Shown here piece after piece: positions 25,793 to 33,989 of a DNA stretch of 64,000 bases. Source of the DNA: Prevotella herbatica (GTDB lineage: Bacteria > Bacteroidota > Bacteroidia > Bacteroidales > Bacteroidaceae); the NCBI RefSeq assembly GCF_017347605.1, contig NZ_AP024484.1, forward strand, positions 1,517,501 through 1,581,500, read 5' to 3'. Each line of letters begins with the position of its first letter. Position 1 is the first letter of the stretch. A program made the translations under genes and the position numbers. The notes beneath the pieces were generated by a model. That model searched no databases. It had not been told where the DNA came from and worked only from the letters and a program-made list of their open reading frames with translations.

Positions 25793-27664
25793 TTATCTCC
25801 CCAAGAGAACCAAAAGAACGTTAATGTCGCTAGGAGAAACGCCTGGAATTCTACTTGCTTGTGCTAAAGTCTCTGGCTCGATTCTTTCAAGCTTTTGACG
25901 ACCTTCTGTTGAAATTTCGTGAAGTTCGCTATATTTGAAGTGTCCCTTGATTTTTATATTCTCAAGACGGTGCATCTTGTCGGCAACGATTTTTTCTCGC
26001 TCGATGTAACCTTGATATTTCATTTTGATTTCGGCTGCCTCTACTATTTCTTCTTTTCTGTTTTCTGGCGAATTTATCGCTTCTTTGAGTGAAGGGATTA
26101 TTTCAGAAAGATTGCTTAGAGAAATGTGTGGACGTGCAATAAGATCTATAAGTTTACAGCCAGCACGTAATGGCGTAGTACCGATAGCTTCAAGTTGAGA
26201 ATTTATTTCCTGCGCTTTTATCGGAGTTTCCTTGCAGAAATTAATCAGTTTGTTTACAGCCTCTTTCTTTTCAAGCCACCAATCATATCTGTCGCGCTTG
26301 GCAATGCCTAATTCGAATGCTTTTTCTGTTAGTCTGGCATCGGCATCATCTTGTCTCAACAAAATACGATATTCTGCTCTTGATGTGAACATTCTATATG
26401 GTTCATCAACGCCCTTTGTTGTAAGGTCGTCTATAAGTACACCAATGTAGCTTTCGTCACGTTGCATGATGAGTGATTCTCCGCCCCCGCATCTTATAGC
26501 CGCATTTATTCCGGCAACAGTTCCCTGTCCACCTGCTTCTTCATATCCGGTAGTTCCGTTCACTTGTCCAGCGAAAAACAATCCAGGCACTTTTTTCGAT
26601 TCAAGAGTGTGTTTTAGTTGCGTTGGATCAAAGTAATCATATTCTATCGCATAACCAGGTCGATAAATCTTTACGTCTCTAAAAGCATGAATTTTGTGGA
26701 TTGCGTCAAGTTGTACATCCATTGGCATACTTGAAGAAAAACCGTTTAGATACATTTCGTTTGTATCTTCACCTTCTGGTTCCAAAAACAAAGGGTGTTG
26801 TTCCTTATCTGGAAATGTGACTAGTTTCGTTTCAATCGAAGGACAGTAACGTGGACCTGTACTTTGTATCTGGCCGTTGAAGAGGGGAGAATCTGCGAGT
26901 CCTTTTTTCAAGGTTTCGTGCACCTCTTTGTTTGTATATGTAGTCCAGCAAGGTAACTGTTTTAGTATGCGATGCTCTCCAAAATAACTGAATTGGTGAA
27001 AATCAACGTCGCCTTTCTGTTCCTCCATGTCTTCGAAGTGTACGCTGCGTTTATCTATTCTCACCGGTGTTCCTGTTTTCATCCTTGCCGATGTAATACC
27101 GAGTCGGTTGATACTTTCGGTGAAATTATGCACGGCTGGTTCGGCGCATCTTCCGCCTTCAACCATTTTTCTTCCTACGTGCATCAATCCATTCAGAAAA
27201 GTACCTGCAGTGACGATTACGCTCTTGGCTCTGAATTCCACACCCCAGATCGTACTTACACCAACAGCTTCTCCGTTTTCAACTAAAAGTTCATCAGCTT
27301 GATCTTGCCAGATATCAAGATTAGGTGTGCTGTCAAGAACGGTACGCCATTCCCATATAAACTTACCACGATCACATTGTGCTCGAGGGCTCCAAACGGC
27401 AGGCCCCTTGCCAATGTTTATCATTCGGAATTGTATTGCGGTCTTGTCTGTCACTCTAGCCATTTGGCCTCCAAGTGCGTCGATCTCACGTACAATCTGT
27501 CCTTTCGCAATTCCGCCAATAGCGGGGTTGCAACTCATCTGACCAATCTTATTCATATCCATTGTTATCAGGCACGTCTTCGCCCCCATGTTAGCTGAGG
27601 CAGCAGCCGCTTCACAGCCTGCATGACCGCCGCCGATAATAATAACGTCGTATTTAAAAAGCAT
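25793..27664 (-). CDS. mnmG: tRNA uridine 5-carboxymethylaminomethyl modification enzyme MnmG
   Basis: A 623-residue FAD-dependent enzyme that works with MnmE to modify the wobble uridine (U34) of several tRNAs. The FAD-binding motif GGGHAGCEAAAA is at residues 12-23, followed by SCNPAIGGIAKGQIVREIDALGG and the NAD/FAD region TAGTFLNGLMHVGRK; the C-terminal helical domain for MnmE and tRNA binding is complete. The length is normal. This gene lies next to the replication origin or the parAB locus in many bacteria, which fits the nearby parS-like sites. A minus-strand TACTTTTG box is 26 nt upstream. Confidence 0.97.
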   Translation of the reverse strand: MLFKYDVIIIGGGHAGCEAAAASANMGAKTCLITMDMNKIGQMSCNPAIGGIAKGQIVREIDALGGQMARVTDKTAIQFRMINIGKGPAVWSPRAQCDRGKFIWEWRTVLDSTPNLDIWQDQADELLVENGEAVGVSTIWGVEFRAKSVIVTAGTFLNGLMHVGRKMVEGGRCAEPAVHNFTESINRLGITSARMKTGTPVRIDKRSVHFEDMEEQKGDVDFHQFSYFGEHRILKQLPCWTTYTNKEVHETLKKGLADSPLFNGQIQSTGPRYCPSIETKLVTFPDKEQHPLFLEPEGEDTNEMYLNGFSSSMPMDVQLDAIHKIHAFRDVKIYRPGYAIEYDYFDPTQLKHTLESKKVPGLFFAGQVNGTTGYEEAGGQGTVAGINAAIRCGGGESLIMQRDESYIGVLIDDLTTKGVDEPYRMFTSRAEYRILLRQDDADARLTEKAFELGIAKRDRYDWWLEKKEAVNKLINFCKETPIKAQEINSQLEAIGTTPLRAGCKLIDLIARPHISLSNLSEIIPSLKEAINSPENRKEEIVEAAEIKMKYQGYIEREKIVADKMHRLENIKIKGHFKYSELHEISTEGRQKLERIEPETLAQASRIPGVSPSDINVLLVLLGR

Positions 27665-27689
27665 TATTAGTATATACTTATATTTTTCG

Positions 27690-27697
27690 CAAAAGTA
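27690..27697 (-). promoter_or_regulatory. -7 box upstream of mnmG
   Basis: TACTTTTG on the minus strand. No TTTG is found at 19 nt, so the match is partial. Confidence 0.45.
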
Positions 27698-27728
27698 AGA
27701 AATAAAATTGGATTTTTTATTAAATAGC

Positions 27729-27759
27729 TTTGAATTATCACTAAAATATAGTATTTTTG
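27729..27759 (+). promoter_or_regulatory. Promoter of the frd/sdh operon
   Basis: TTTG (27729-27732), a 19-nt spacer and TATTTTTG (27752-27759) are an exact consensus. The leader before the first ATG is about 125 nt and contains the small dyad CCTATTAATAGG, so leader-based control is possible. Confidence 0.8.
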
Positions 27760-27890
27760 CAATCTGTTATGAGGATAAATATGCCTATTAATAGGTATTG
27801 GTGTTGTGGATTTTTATAACGTGCAATAAATTAATGTAAATTAAATTGAATATAATTTCTAACAGTTAAATATTTAAAAATCAATCATTT

Positions 27891-28577
27891 ATGTGGTTAA
27901 TCAATTCATCTATTGGTAGAAAATTGGTAATGTCAATAACAGGCGTTGCTCTTATTCTATTTATGACGTTCCACTGTTGTATGAACGTTGCGGCCATTTT
28001 CTCAGGAAAGGCTTATAACACAATTTGTGAGTTGCTTGGCGCCAATTGGTATGCAGTAGTTGCAACAATTGGCTTAGCAGCACTTGCAGTTTGTCACATC
28101 GTTTATGCTTTCATTCTTACTGCACAGAACCGCAGCGCACGCGGTAGCGAGCGTTACGCAGTGACAGCAAAACCTGAAAAGGTAGAGTGGGCTAGTCAGA
28201 ACATGCTTGTACTCGGACTTATCGTAGTTTTGGGTATAGGTCTTCACTTGTTTAACTTCTGGTATAAGATGATGTTTGCAGAGCTTGCTGGCATGCAGAC
28301 AGCACTGTCTCCCTCAGACGGTTTTGGTCTTATCAAGGCAACATTCAGTAATCCTGTATATGTTGTTCTTTATATCATTTGGCTTGTTGCTATCTGGTTC
28401 CACCTTTCTCATGGTTTCTGGAGTGCGATGCAGACACTTGGTATCAATGGTAAGGTGTGGTTCACTCGTTGGAAAGTAATTGGTATTGTTTACGTAACAG
28501 TGCTTATGCTTGCTTTCGTTGCTGTAGTGCTCGCATTCTACTTCGGTATTGCACCTAGTCTTTGCGCTGCTGCATAA
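27891..28577 (+). CDS. Succinate dehydrogenase/fumarate reductase cytochrome b subunit
   Basis: A 228-residue membrane anchor of the Bacteroidetes type B (single-polypeptide, di-heme) complex. About five hydrophobic helices are visible and several histidines lie in or next to them (MTFHCCMNVAA, ALAVCHIVYAF, GIGLHLFNFW, AIWFHLSHGFWSAMQTLG), consistent with two heme b groups. It passes electrons between menaquinol and the flavoprotein. It is first in the operon, 65 nt before the flavoprotein gene. In anaerobic Bacteroidales the complex mainly runs as fumarate reductase, making succinate. Confidence 0.93.
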   Translation: MWLINSSIGRKLVMSITGVALILFMTFHCCMNVAAIFSGKAYNTICELLGANWYAVVATIGLAALAVCHIVYAFILTAQNRSARGSERYAVTAKPEKVEWASQNMLVLGLIVVLGIGLHLFNFWYKMMFAELAGMQTALSPSDGFGLIKATFSNPVYVVLYIIWLVAIWFHLSHGFWSAMQTLGINGKVWFTRWKVIGIVYVTVLMLAFVAVVLAFYFGIAPSLCAAA

Positions 28578-28642
28578 TTTATAATCAACATTATTTCCAC
28601 ATTGTGAAAGCATGTGGCTTATAATTCAAAACAAAGAATATT

Positions 28643-30625
28643 ATGACTAAGACATTAAATTCCAGAATACCAGAAGGACCAGTGGCTGAGAAATGGACCA
28701 ACTATAAGGCTCATCAGCGCTTGGTTAACCCAAAAAATAAATTAAAACTGGACGTTATCGTTGTCGGTACAGGTCTTGCAGGTGCAAGTGCTGCCGCATC
28801 TCTTGGTGAGATGGGTTTCAACGTTCTAAATTTCTGCATCCAGGATTCTCCACGCCGTGCGCACTCTATTGCAGCTCAGGGTGGTATCAATGCTGCTAAG
28901 AACTATCAGAACGACGGTGACTCTATTTATCGCCTTTTCTATGATACAGTAAAGGGTGGTGACTACCGTGCTCGCGAGGCAAACGTATATCGTCTTGCAG
29001 AAGTTTCAAATGACATTATTGATCAGTGTGTTGCTCAGGGCGTTCCTTTCGCACGTGAATATGGTGGTATGCTTGCTAACCGTTCTTTCGGTGGTGCGCA
29101 GGTAAGCCGTACATTCTATGCAAAGGGTCAGACTGGTCAGCAGCTTCTTCTCGGCGCTTATTCATCTTTAAGTCTTCAGATACAGGCTGGTAAGGTTAAG
29201 CTTTACACTCGTTATGAGATGGAAGATGTTGTTATCGTTGACGAGCATGCTCGTGGTATTATTGCTAAGAACCTCGTTTCTGGGGAACTAGAGCGTTTCA
29301 CAGCAAATGCTGTTGTAATTGCTACTGGTGGTTATGGTAATACATATTTCCTTTCAACAAACGCTATGGGCTGCAACTGTACAGCTGCCGTTCAGTGCTA
29401 TCGTAAGGGTGCTTATTTCGCTAACCCTTCTTATGTTCAGATTCACCCTACATGTATTCCTGTACATGGTGACAAGCAGTCTAAGCTTACTCTTATGTCT
29501 GAGTCTTTGCGTAATGATGGTCGTATCTGGGTTCCTAAGAATCTTGAAGATGCAAAGAAATTGCAGTCTGGTGAGATGAAGGGCTCTGATATTCCTGAGG
29601 AAGCACGTGACTACTATTTGGAGCGTCGTTACCCAGCATTCGGTAATCTCGTACCTCGTGACGTTGCATCTCGTGCTGCTAAGGAGCGTTGTGATAACGG
29701 ATATGGTGTAAACAATACTGGTCTTGCCGTTTACCTTGACTTCTCTGAGTCAATTAACCGTCTTGGTATTGATGCTATTCTTCAGCGTTATGGTAACCTC
29801 TTTGATATGTATGAAGAGATTACAGACGTTAATCCTGGTGAAGTCGCAAATGAAATTAATGGTGTTAAGTATTATAATCCAATGATGATATTCCCTGCTA
29901 TCCACTATACAATGGGTGGTATCTGGGTTGACTACGAACTTATGACTACTGTTCCTGGTCTATTCTCTATTGGTGAGTGTAACTTCTCTGACCACGGAGC
30001 CAACCGTCTTGGTGCTTCAGCTCTTATGCAGGGTCTTGCAGATGGTTACTTCGTATTGCCATATACAATTCAAAATTATCTTGCTGATCAGGATTTATGG
30101 CCGCATCTTGATACCAATCGTGCTGAGTTTGACGAGGCAGAGAATGGTGTTAAGGCAGAAATTGATCGCCTTATGAATATTAAGGGTAAGCGTTCTGTTG
30201 ATTCTATCCATAAGGAACTAGGTCATATTATGTGGGAACACGTTGGTATGGGCAGAACTAAGGAGGGTCTTGAAGAAGGTTTGAAACAGATGGCTTCTCT
30301 CCGTGAAGAATTCAATACTAACTTGTTTATTCCAGGTTCTAAGGAAGGTCTTAATATCGAACTAGATAAGGCTATTCATCTTCGTGACTTTATCCTTATG
30401 GGTGAACTTGTAGCTTATGATGCTTTGCATCGTGAGGAAAGCTGTGGTGGTCATTTCCGTGAGGAGCATCAGACAGAGGAAGGCGAAGCAAAGCGCGACG
30501 ATGAGAACTTCTTCTATGTTGGTTGCTGGGAATATAACGGCGACGACGCAAAGGCTCCTGAACTTATCAAGGAACCACTTGAGTATGAGGCAATTAAGGT
30601 ACAAACACGTAACTATAAGAATTAA
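28643..30625 (+). CDS. Fumarate reductase/succinate dehydrogenase flavoprotein subunit
   Basis: A 660-residue flavoprotein with the dinucleotide-binding motif [15 protein letters not shown] (about 40-54) and the covalent FAD-binding His at residue 74 ([11 protein letters not shown]). Catalytic-site segments include [10 protein letters not shown] and ERYPAFG-type [18 protein letters not shown]. It reduces fumarate to succinate, facing the cytoplasm, and passes electrons via the iron-sulfur subunit encoded 5 nt downstream. The gene is richer in G+C-ending and C-ending codons than its neighbours, as expected of a highly expressed operon. Confidence 0.95.
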   Translation: MTKTLNSRIPEGPVAEKWTNYKAHQRLVNPKNKLKLDVIVVGTGLAGASAAASLGEMGFNVLNFCIQDSPRRAHSIAAQGGINAAKNYQNDGDSIYRLFYDTVKGGDYRAREANVYRLAEVSNDIIDQCVAQGVPFAREYGGMLANRSFGGAQVSRTFYAKGQTGQQLLLGAYSSLSLQIQAGKVKLYTRYEMEDVVIVDEHARGIIAKNLVSGELERFTANAVVIATGGYGNTYFLSTNAMGCNCTAAVQCYRKGAYFANPSYVQIHPTCIPVHGDKQSKLTLMSESLRNDGRIWVPKNLEDAKKLQSGEMKGSDIPEEARDYYLERRYPAFGNLVPRDVASRAAKERCDNGYGVNNTGLAVYLDFSESINRLGIDAILQRYGNLFDMYEEITDVNPGEVANEINGVKYYNPMMIFPAIHYTMGGIWVDYELMTTVPGLFSIGECNFSDHGANRLGASALMQGLADGYFVLPYTIQNYLADQDLWPHLDTNRAEFDEAENGVKAEIDRLMNIKGKRSVDSIHKELGHIMWEHVGMGRTKEGLEEGLKQMASLREEFNTNLFIPGSKEGLNIELDKAIHLRDFILMGELVAYDALHREESCGGHFREEHQTEEGEAKRDDENFFYVGCWEYNGDDAKAPELIKEPLEYEAIKVQTRNYKN

Positions 30626-30630
30626 TAATC

Positions 30631-31389
30631 ATGGCAAAAAATATTTCTTTCACAATAAAGTATTGGAAACAGAATGGTCCTAAGGAACAAGGTCATTTCG
30701 ATACACACGAGATGAAGAATATTCCTGAAGATACTTCATTCCTTGAGATGCTTGACATCCTTAACGAGGAACTTATTGAAGCAGGTCAGGAACCATTCGT
30801 ATTCGATCACGACTGCCGCGAGGGTATCTGTGGTATGTGTTCTCTTTACATCAACGGAACACCACACGGAAAGACTGAGCGCGGAGCTACAACATGTCAG
30901 CTTTATATGCGTCGTTTCAACGAAGGTGACGTTATTACTGTAGAGCCTTGGCGTTCTGCTGGTTTCCCAGTTATCAAGGACTGTATGGTAGACCGTTCTG
31001 CATTCGATAAGATTATTCAGGCTGGTGGTTATACAACTATCCGTACAGGACAGGCTCAGGATGCCAACGCAATCCTTATTCCTAAGGAGAACGCTGACGA
31101 GGCTATGGATTGTGCAACTTGTATTGGTTGTGGTGCATGTGTTGCAGCTTGTAAAAATGGCTCTGCGATGCTTTTCGTCAGCTCTAAGGTTAGTCAGTTG
31201 GCTCTTCTGCCACAAGGACGCCCTGAGGCTGCAAAACGCGCTAAGGCGATGGTTGCTAAGATGGATGAACTTGGCTTTGGTAACTGTACAAACACTCGTG
31301 CATGCGAGGCTGTATGTCCAAAGAGCGAGTCTATCGCTAACATAGCACGCCTTAACCGTGAGTTTATCGTGGCTAAGCTTGCAGATTAA
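30631..31389 (+). CDS. Fumarate reductase/succinate dehydrogenase iron-sulfur subunit
   Basis: A 252-residue subunit carrying the three cluster-binding regions of the family: a plant-type 2Fe-2S segment (HDCREGICGMCSLYINGTPHG is cut here to CREGICGMC), then CATCIGCGACVAACKNG and, near the end, NTRACEAVCPKS for the 4Fe-4S and 3Fe-4S centres. It relays electrons between the cytochrome b anchor and the flavoprotein. It is the last gene of the three-gene operon and is followed by a strong terminator. Confidence 0.95.
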   Translation: MAKNISFTIKYWKQNGPKEQGHFDTHEMKNIPEDTSFLEMLDILNEELIEAGQEPFVFDHDCREGICGMCSLYINGTPHGKTERGATTCQLYMRRFNEGDVITVEPWRSAGFPVIKDCMVDRSAFDKIIQAGGYTTIRTGQAQDANAILIPKENADEAMDCATCIGCGACVAACKNGSAMLFVSSKVSQLALLPQGRPEAAKRAKAMVAKMDELGFGNCTNTRACEAVCPKSESIANIARLNREFIVAKLAD

Positions 31390-31411
31390 AATAAATTTTA
31401 ATTATACTTTT

Positions 31412-31448
31412 AAAGCCCTGCGTCAATTTATTGATCGCAGGGCTTTTT
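31412..31448 (+). terminator. Terminator of the frd/sdh operon
   Basis: AAAGCCCTGCG and CGCAGGGCTTT form an 11 bp stem with an inner TCAA/TTGA pairing and a trailing T-run, 22 nt after the stop. Confidence 0.85.
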
Positions 31449-31500
31449 CATTTTATAATCTATGAAACCAAAAAGATATTTATTATTCTCTTGGTTAATC

Positions 31501-31543
31501 AATAAAAAGGCGCTGGAACTTATTATAATAAGTTCCAGCGCTT
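31501..31543 (-). terminator. Terminator of tRNA-Pro
   Basis: GCGCTGGAACTTATT (31510-31524) and its complement (up to 31541) form a near-continuous palindrome; on the minus strand it is followed by CCTTTTTATT. It lies just 3' of the tRNA. Confidence 0.8.
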
Positions 31544-31555
31544 ATATTTTGCAAG

Positions 31556-31628
31556 TCGGGATGACCGGACTCGAACCGGCGACCTCGCGCCCCCCAGACG
31601 TGTACGCTACCAACTGCGCTACATCCCG
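31556..31628 (-). tRNA. tRNA-Pro (anticodon GGG)
   Basis: A 73 nt cloverleaf can be drawn by hand. The acceptor stem CGGGATG/CATCCCG has discriminator A, the D loop is AGTTGGTA with stem GCGC/GCGT, and the anticodon loop is CTGGGGG with anticodon GGG. The T stem is GCCGG/CCGGT with loop TTCGAGT. C1 with a normal acceptor stem is usual for tRNA-Pro. CCA is not encoded. The anticodon stem has an A28-C42 mismatch and a T31-G39 wobble. Confidence 0.92.
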
Positions 31629-31719
31629 ATTGCATTATTCAAATGCGTTGCAAATTTAATAATAATAATCGAAATTACCAAATTAATAGTTGTAGTAGCA
31701 TGCGATGTAAGAGTAGGAC

Positions 31720-32256
31720 TTACATTGACTTCATAATGTCTTCTATATCAGATATATTCTCGGCAGCGAGAATATAATCAGTCCATTTACCACGAATCAT
31801 TCCACGATCCTGCATGTCGTTGAGCAATGCGATAAGAGAATCATAAAATCCCTTCATGTTGTAAAGTATCACTGTTTTCTTGTGGTATCCTATTGTGTGG
31901 CTAGCAGCGACAGTGAATATCTCGTCAAGAGTTCCAATACCTCCAGGAAGCGCAATTACTACGTCGCTTTTGGCAAGCATCAGTTCCTTTCGGTCGCTAA
32001 GATTATCACATGCAATGTTTACGTCGACAGAGTCGCTCACCTTGCCGCCCTTTTCAATTATCTGCGGAATCACTCCTATTGTCATTCCTCCAGCGTTGTG
32101 AACGCTTTTGCCAATACATTCCATAAGTCCGCAGTTACATCCTCCGAAAACGATGGAATGACCGCTTTTTGCTATCCATGCTCCTAACTCTTCTGTCATT
32201 TTAAAGAAATCTTTGTCTATATTATCGTTAGCAGAGCAAAAGATTGATATTTTCAT
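31720..32256 (-). CDS. LOG-family protein (cytokinin riboside 5'-monophosphate phosphoribohydrolase-like)
   Basis: A 178-residue Rossmann-like protein with the LOG signature PGGIGTLDEIF (around residue 104) and VFGGCNCGLMECIG near residue 37; the usual GGGxxGLMG is here GGCNCGLME. The family cleaves the N-glycosidic bond of nucleoside monophosphates (AMP or cytokinin nucleotides). In gut bacteria the physiological substrate is uncertain. It is the last gene of a three-gene minus-strand run, 49 nt after the acetyltransferase gene. Confidence 0.88.
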   Translation of the reverse strand: MKISIFCSANDNIDKDFFKMTEELGAWIAKSGHSIVFGGCNCGLMECIGKSVHNAGGMTIGVIPQIIEKGGKVSDSVDVNIACDNLSDRKELMLAKSDVVIALPGGIGTLDEIFTVAASHTIGYHKKTVILYNMKGFYDSLIALLNDMQDRGMIRGKWTDYILAAENISDIEDIMKSM

Positions 32257-32305
32257 ATTCTATTTATTTTTATTACGGCATTCTGTTTATGCCAAGTGTT
32301 GATGT

Positions 32306-32863
32306 TTATTCGTTAAGATGTTTCTTTACTACGGCTGGGTTGCCAGCAGCCATACAATCATCAGGAATGTCGTGTATTACAACGCTTCCTGCTGCGATTA
32401 TGCAACGTTTCCCTATTCTTACCCCAGGACATACAACAACGCCACCTCCCAGCCACGTATCGTCGCCTATCGTTATCGGGAAAGATGTCTCACAAGTTCC
32501 CCTGCGCTCCTTATAGTTTATTGGGTGCTGTGGGGTGAGTAATTGACATGATGGTCCAATCTTCACATCATTACCTATTGTGACACAAGCACCGTCAAGA
32601 ATTACGCAATTGTAATTAAGAAACGAGCGTTCGCCAATTCTTATTCCAGAACCATGGTCGCAATGAAAAGGAGGGCAAATTCCAGATGATTTTGGAAAAT
32701 TAGGAATGAGTTTCTCAATTACATCTCTATATTCTGGTGATGAAAGTGTGAGAGTTTGTAGGCGTGTACACAAATCTTTGGCATGTCTTAAACTTGTGTT
32801 TATCTCTTTGTCCGAAAAATTATAAAGTTCTTCGGAACGCATCTTTTCAAATTCTGTTTTCAT
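32306..32863 (-). CDS. Maltose/galactoside O-acetyltransferase-like protein
   Basis: A 185-residue left-handed beta-helix acetyltransferase of the LacA/Maa/NodL group. An N-terminal Mac-type segment (KMRSEELYNFSDKEI) precedes hexapeptide repeats (IGERSFLNYNCVILDG, VTIGNDVKIGPSCQLLTP, IGDDTWLGGGVVVCPGV). The active-site His is probably in LTPQHPIN, which corresponds to the TxxHP motif of the family. It transfers acetyl from acetyl-CoA to a sugar hydroxyl. It lies 25 nt behind the lipoprotein gene. Confidence 0.9.
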   Translation of the reverse strand: MKTEFEKMRSEELYNFSDKEINTSLRHAKDLCTRLQTLTLSSPEYRDVIEKLIPNFPKSSGICPPFHCDHGSGIRIGERSFLNYNCVILDGACVTIGNDVKIGPSCQLLTPQHPINYKERRGTCETSFPITIGDDTWLGGGVVVCPGVRIGKRCIIAAGSVVIHDIPDDCMAAGNPAVVKKHLNE

Positions 32864-32888
32864 TATATGTTGCGAATAAATACGAAGT

Positions 32889-33686
32889 CTATTTAGTTAG
32901 TGATTTAGCTGTGACATTCAAGAACTTATTCAATTGCGAGTAAGGTATCGTTAATTGTGGAGTTCCTGCTGCATAAGGAGCTATCTCATATTGTCCGTAG
33001 ACTAATTTAATACCATCTTTAGTAAACAAGGGTGGACATTTGGGGAGCGGAATAATATACATATTGTCAAGCATTAAACAACTTTTCAGTTCGTTATCAT
33101 TCTTGACATTGAAATATTTTCTCAGTCCAATCTTTATTATATTCTGGAAGTCATCGTCATACGAGTTGTTTAATACTTCCCATCCTATTCGTCTTCCGTC
33201 GCTTTTGCGGAATGTCTGTCCTGTCACAATTGTTGAGCCATGAGCACCTCCTTGATATTCATAACATGAATATTCAAAAGTGACGAACTTCGCAGTCTCA
33301 GCAGTCTTTTGTGAATTGCAAATGTATTCGTACTTCCATTCACGGTCATTGTTAGCTGTATCCTTTTTTAGTTCGGCATAATCAGCCGAGTCATGACCGA
33401 AAGCGGAATTAATATAATGCTTTGCAATAGGCATAGTCTCATTGTATCCTCCTTCGTATGTTCCGCCCATTGTTTCACTCAACCATTCATTTATAGTGCT
33501 AGTCAAAGCTTCTGTTTTGCTTGTTGGGCAATCTGCCTTTATAGAGAAGTTGCCAACTTTATTGTTTATAGTAACGCTGTCGGTCTTAACTCTAATATCA
33601 TAAGGAATAGTTTCACTGTGTGTACAGGCATTCAAAGCACATAGTGCCAAACCTCCGATAACAATTGTCTGTAATGTTTTTTTCAT
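32889..33686 (-). CDS. DUF3298/DUF4163-type (RsiV-like) lipoprotein
   Basis: A 265-residue protein with a lipoprotein signal (GLALCALNACTHS, lipidated Cys near residue 21). The middle and C-terminal parts resemble the DUF4163 and DUF3298 pair: FEYSCYEYQGGAHGSTIVTGQTFRKSDG-type text (shown in part: YQGGAHGSTIV) and KLVYGQYEIAPYAAG followed by the TIPYSQL motif. Such domains occur in RsiV, where they bind lysozyme; no sigma-binding part is seen here. It leads a run with the acetyltransferase and LOG genes. The role is unknown. Confidence 0.82.
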   Translation of the reverse strand: MKKTLQTIVIGGLALCALNACTHSETIPYDIRVKTDSVTINNKVGNFSIKADCPTSKTEALTSTINEWLSETMGGTYEGGYNETMPIAKHYINSAFGHDSADYAELKKDTANNDREWKYEYICNSQKTAETAKFVTFEYSCYEYQGGAHGSTIVTGQTFRKSDGRRIGWEVLNNSYDDDFQNIIKIGLRKYFNVKNDNELKSCLMLDNMYIIPLPKCPPLFTKDGIKLVYGQYEIAPYAAGTPQLTIPYSQLNKFLNVTAKSLTK

Positions 33687-33863
33687 AAATCTTTATTATT
33701 TACGAATAATGAAGTGTAAAAATACTCAATTATATTAATATTCTAATTAGTTAGCTGTCATTTTTATATAAAATTAAAGGGCTTTGATTCAGTTATGCTT
33801 ACTCAAAAAGTGGAAATAAAACAAATAAATATGGTTTTATGATGTTGTTACAAAATAAAATTG

Positions 33864-33871
33864 TAACTTTG
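33864..33871 (+). promoter_or_regulatory. -7 box of the DEAD-box helicase gene
   Basis: TAACTTTG followed by CACCCG. A TTG at 33845-33847 is only 16 nt away, so the upstream element is weak. The rest of the 300 bp spacer (33687-33863) shows nothing recognisable. Confidence 0.55.
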
Positions 33872-33922
33872 CACCCGATTTTAAGTCACAACTTATTGTT
33901 TGTGATAATTTATTCATTTAGC

Positions 33923-33971
33923 GGAAGGTCTTCACGCCCAAGTATATGGCTGGGAGGGCGATTGTCCTTCC
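33923..33971 (+). promoter_or_regulatory. Structured leader of the DEAD-box helicase mRNA
   Basis: GGAAGG (33923-33928) pairs with CCTTCC (33966-33971), and inside it CGCCC (33935-33939) pairs with GGGCG (33956-33960). A CCA/TGG pairing can extend the inner stem. The structure lies between the -7 box and the TTG start and has no T-run, so it looks like a leader element rather than a terminator. Confidence 0.5.
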
Positions 33972-33989
33972 AATATAAAATTTTATTTT

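Noticed and set aside
31462..31659. 65-codon frame across the tRNA region on the plus strand
   Set aside because: It runs antisense through tRNA-Pro and its terminator, so it is a by-product of structured DNA.
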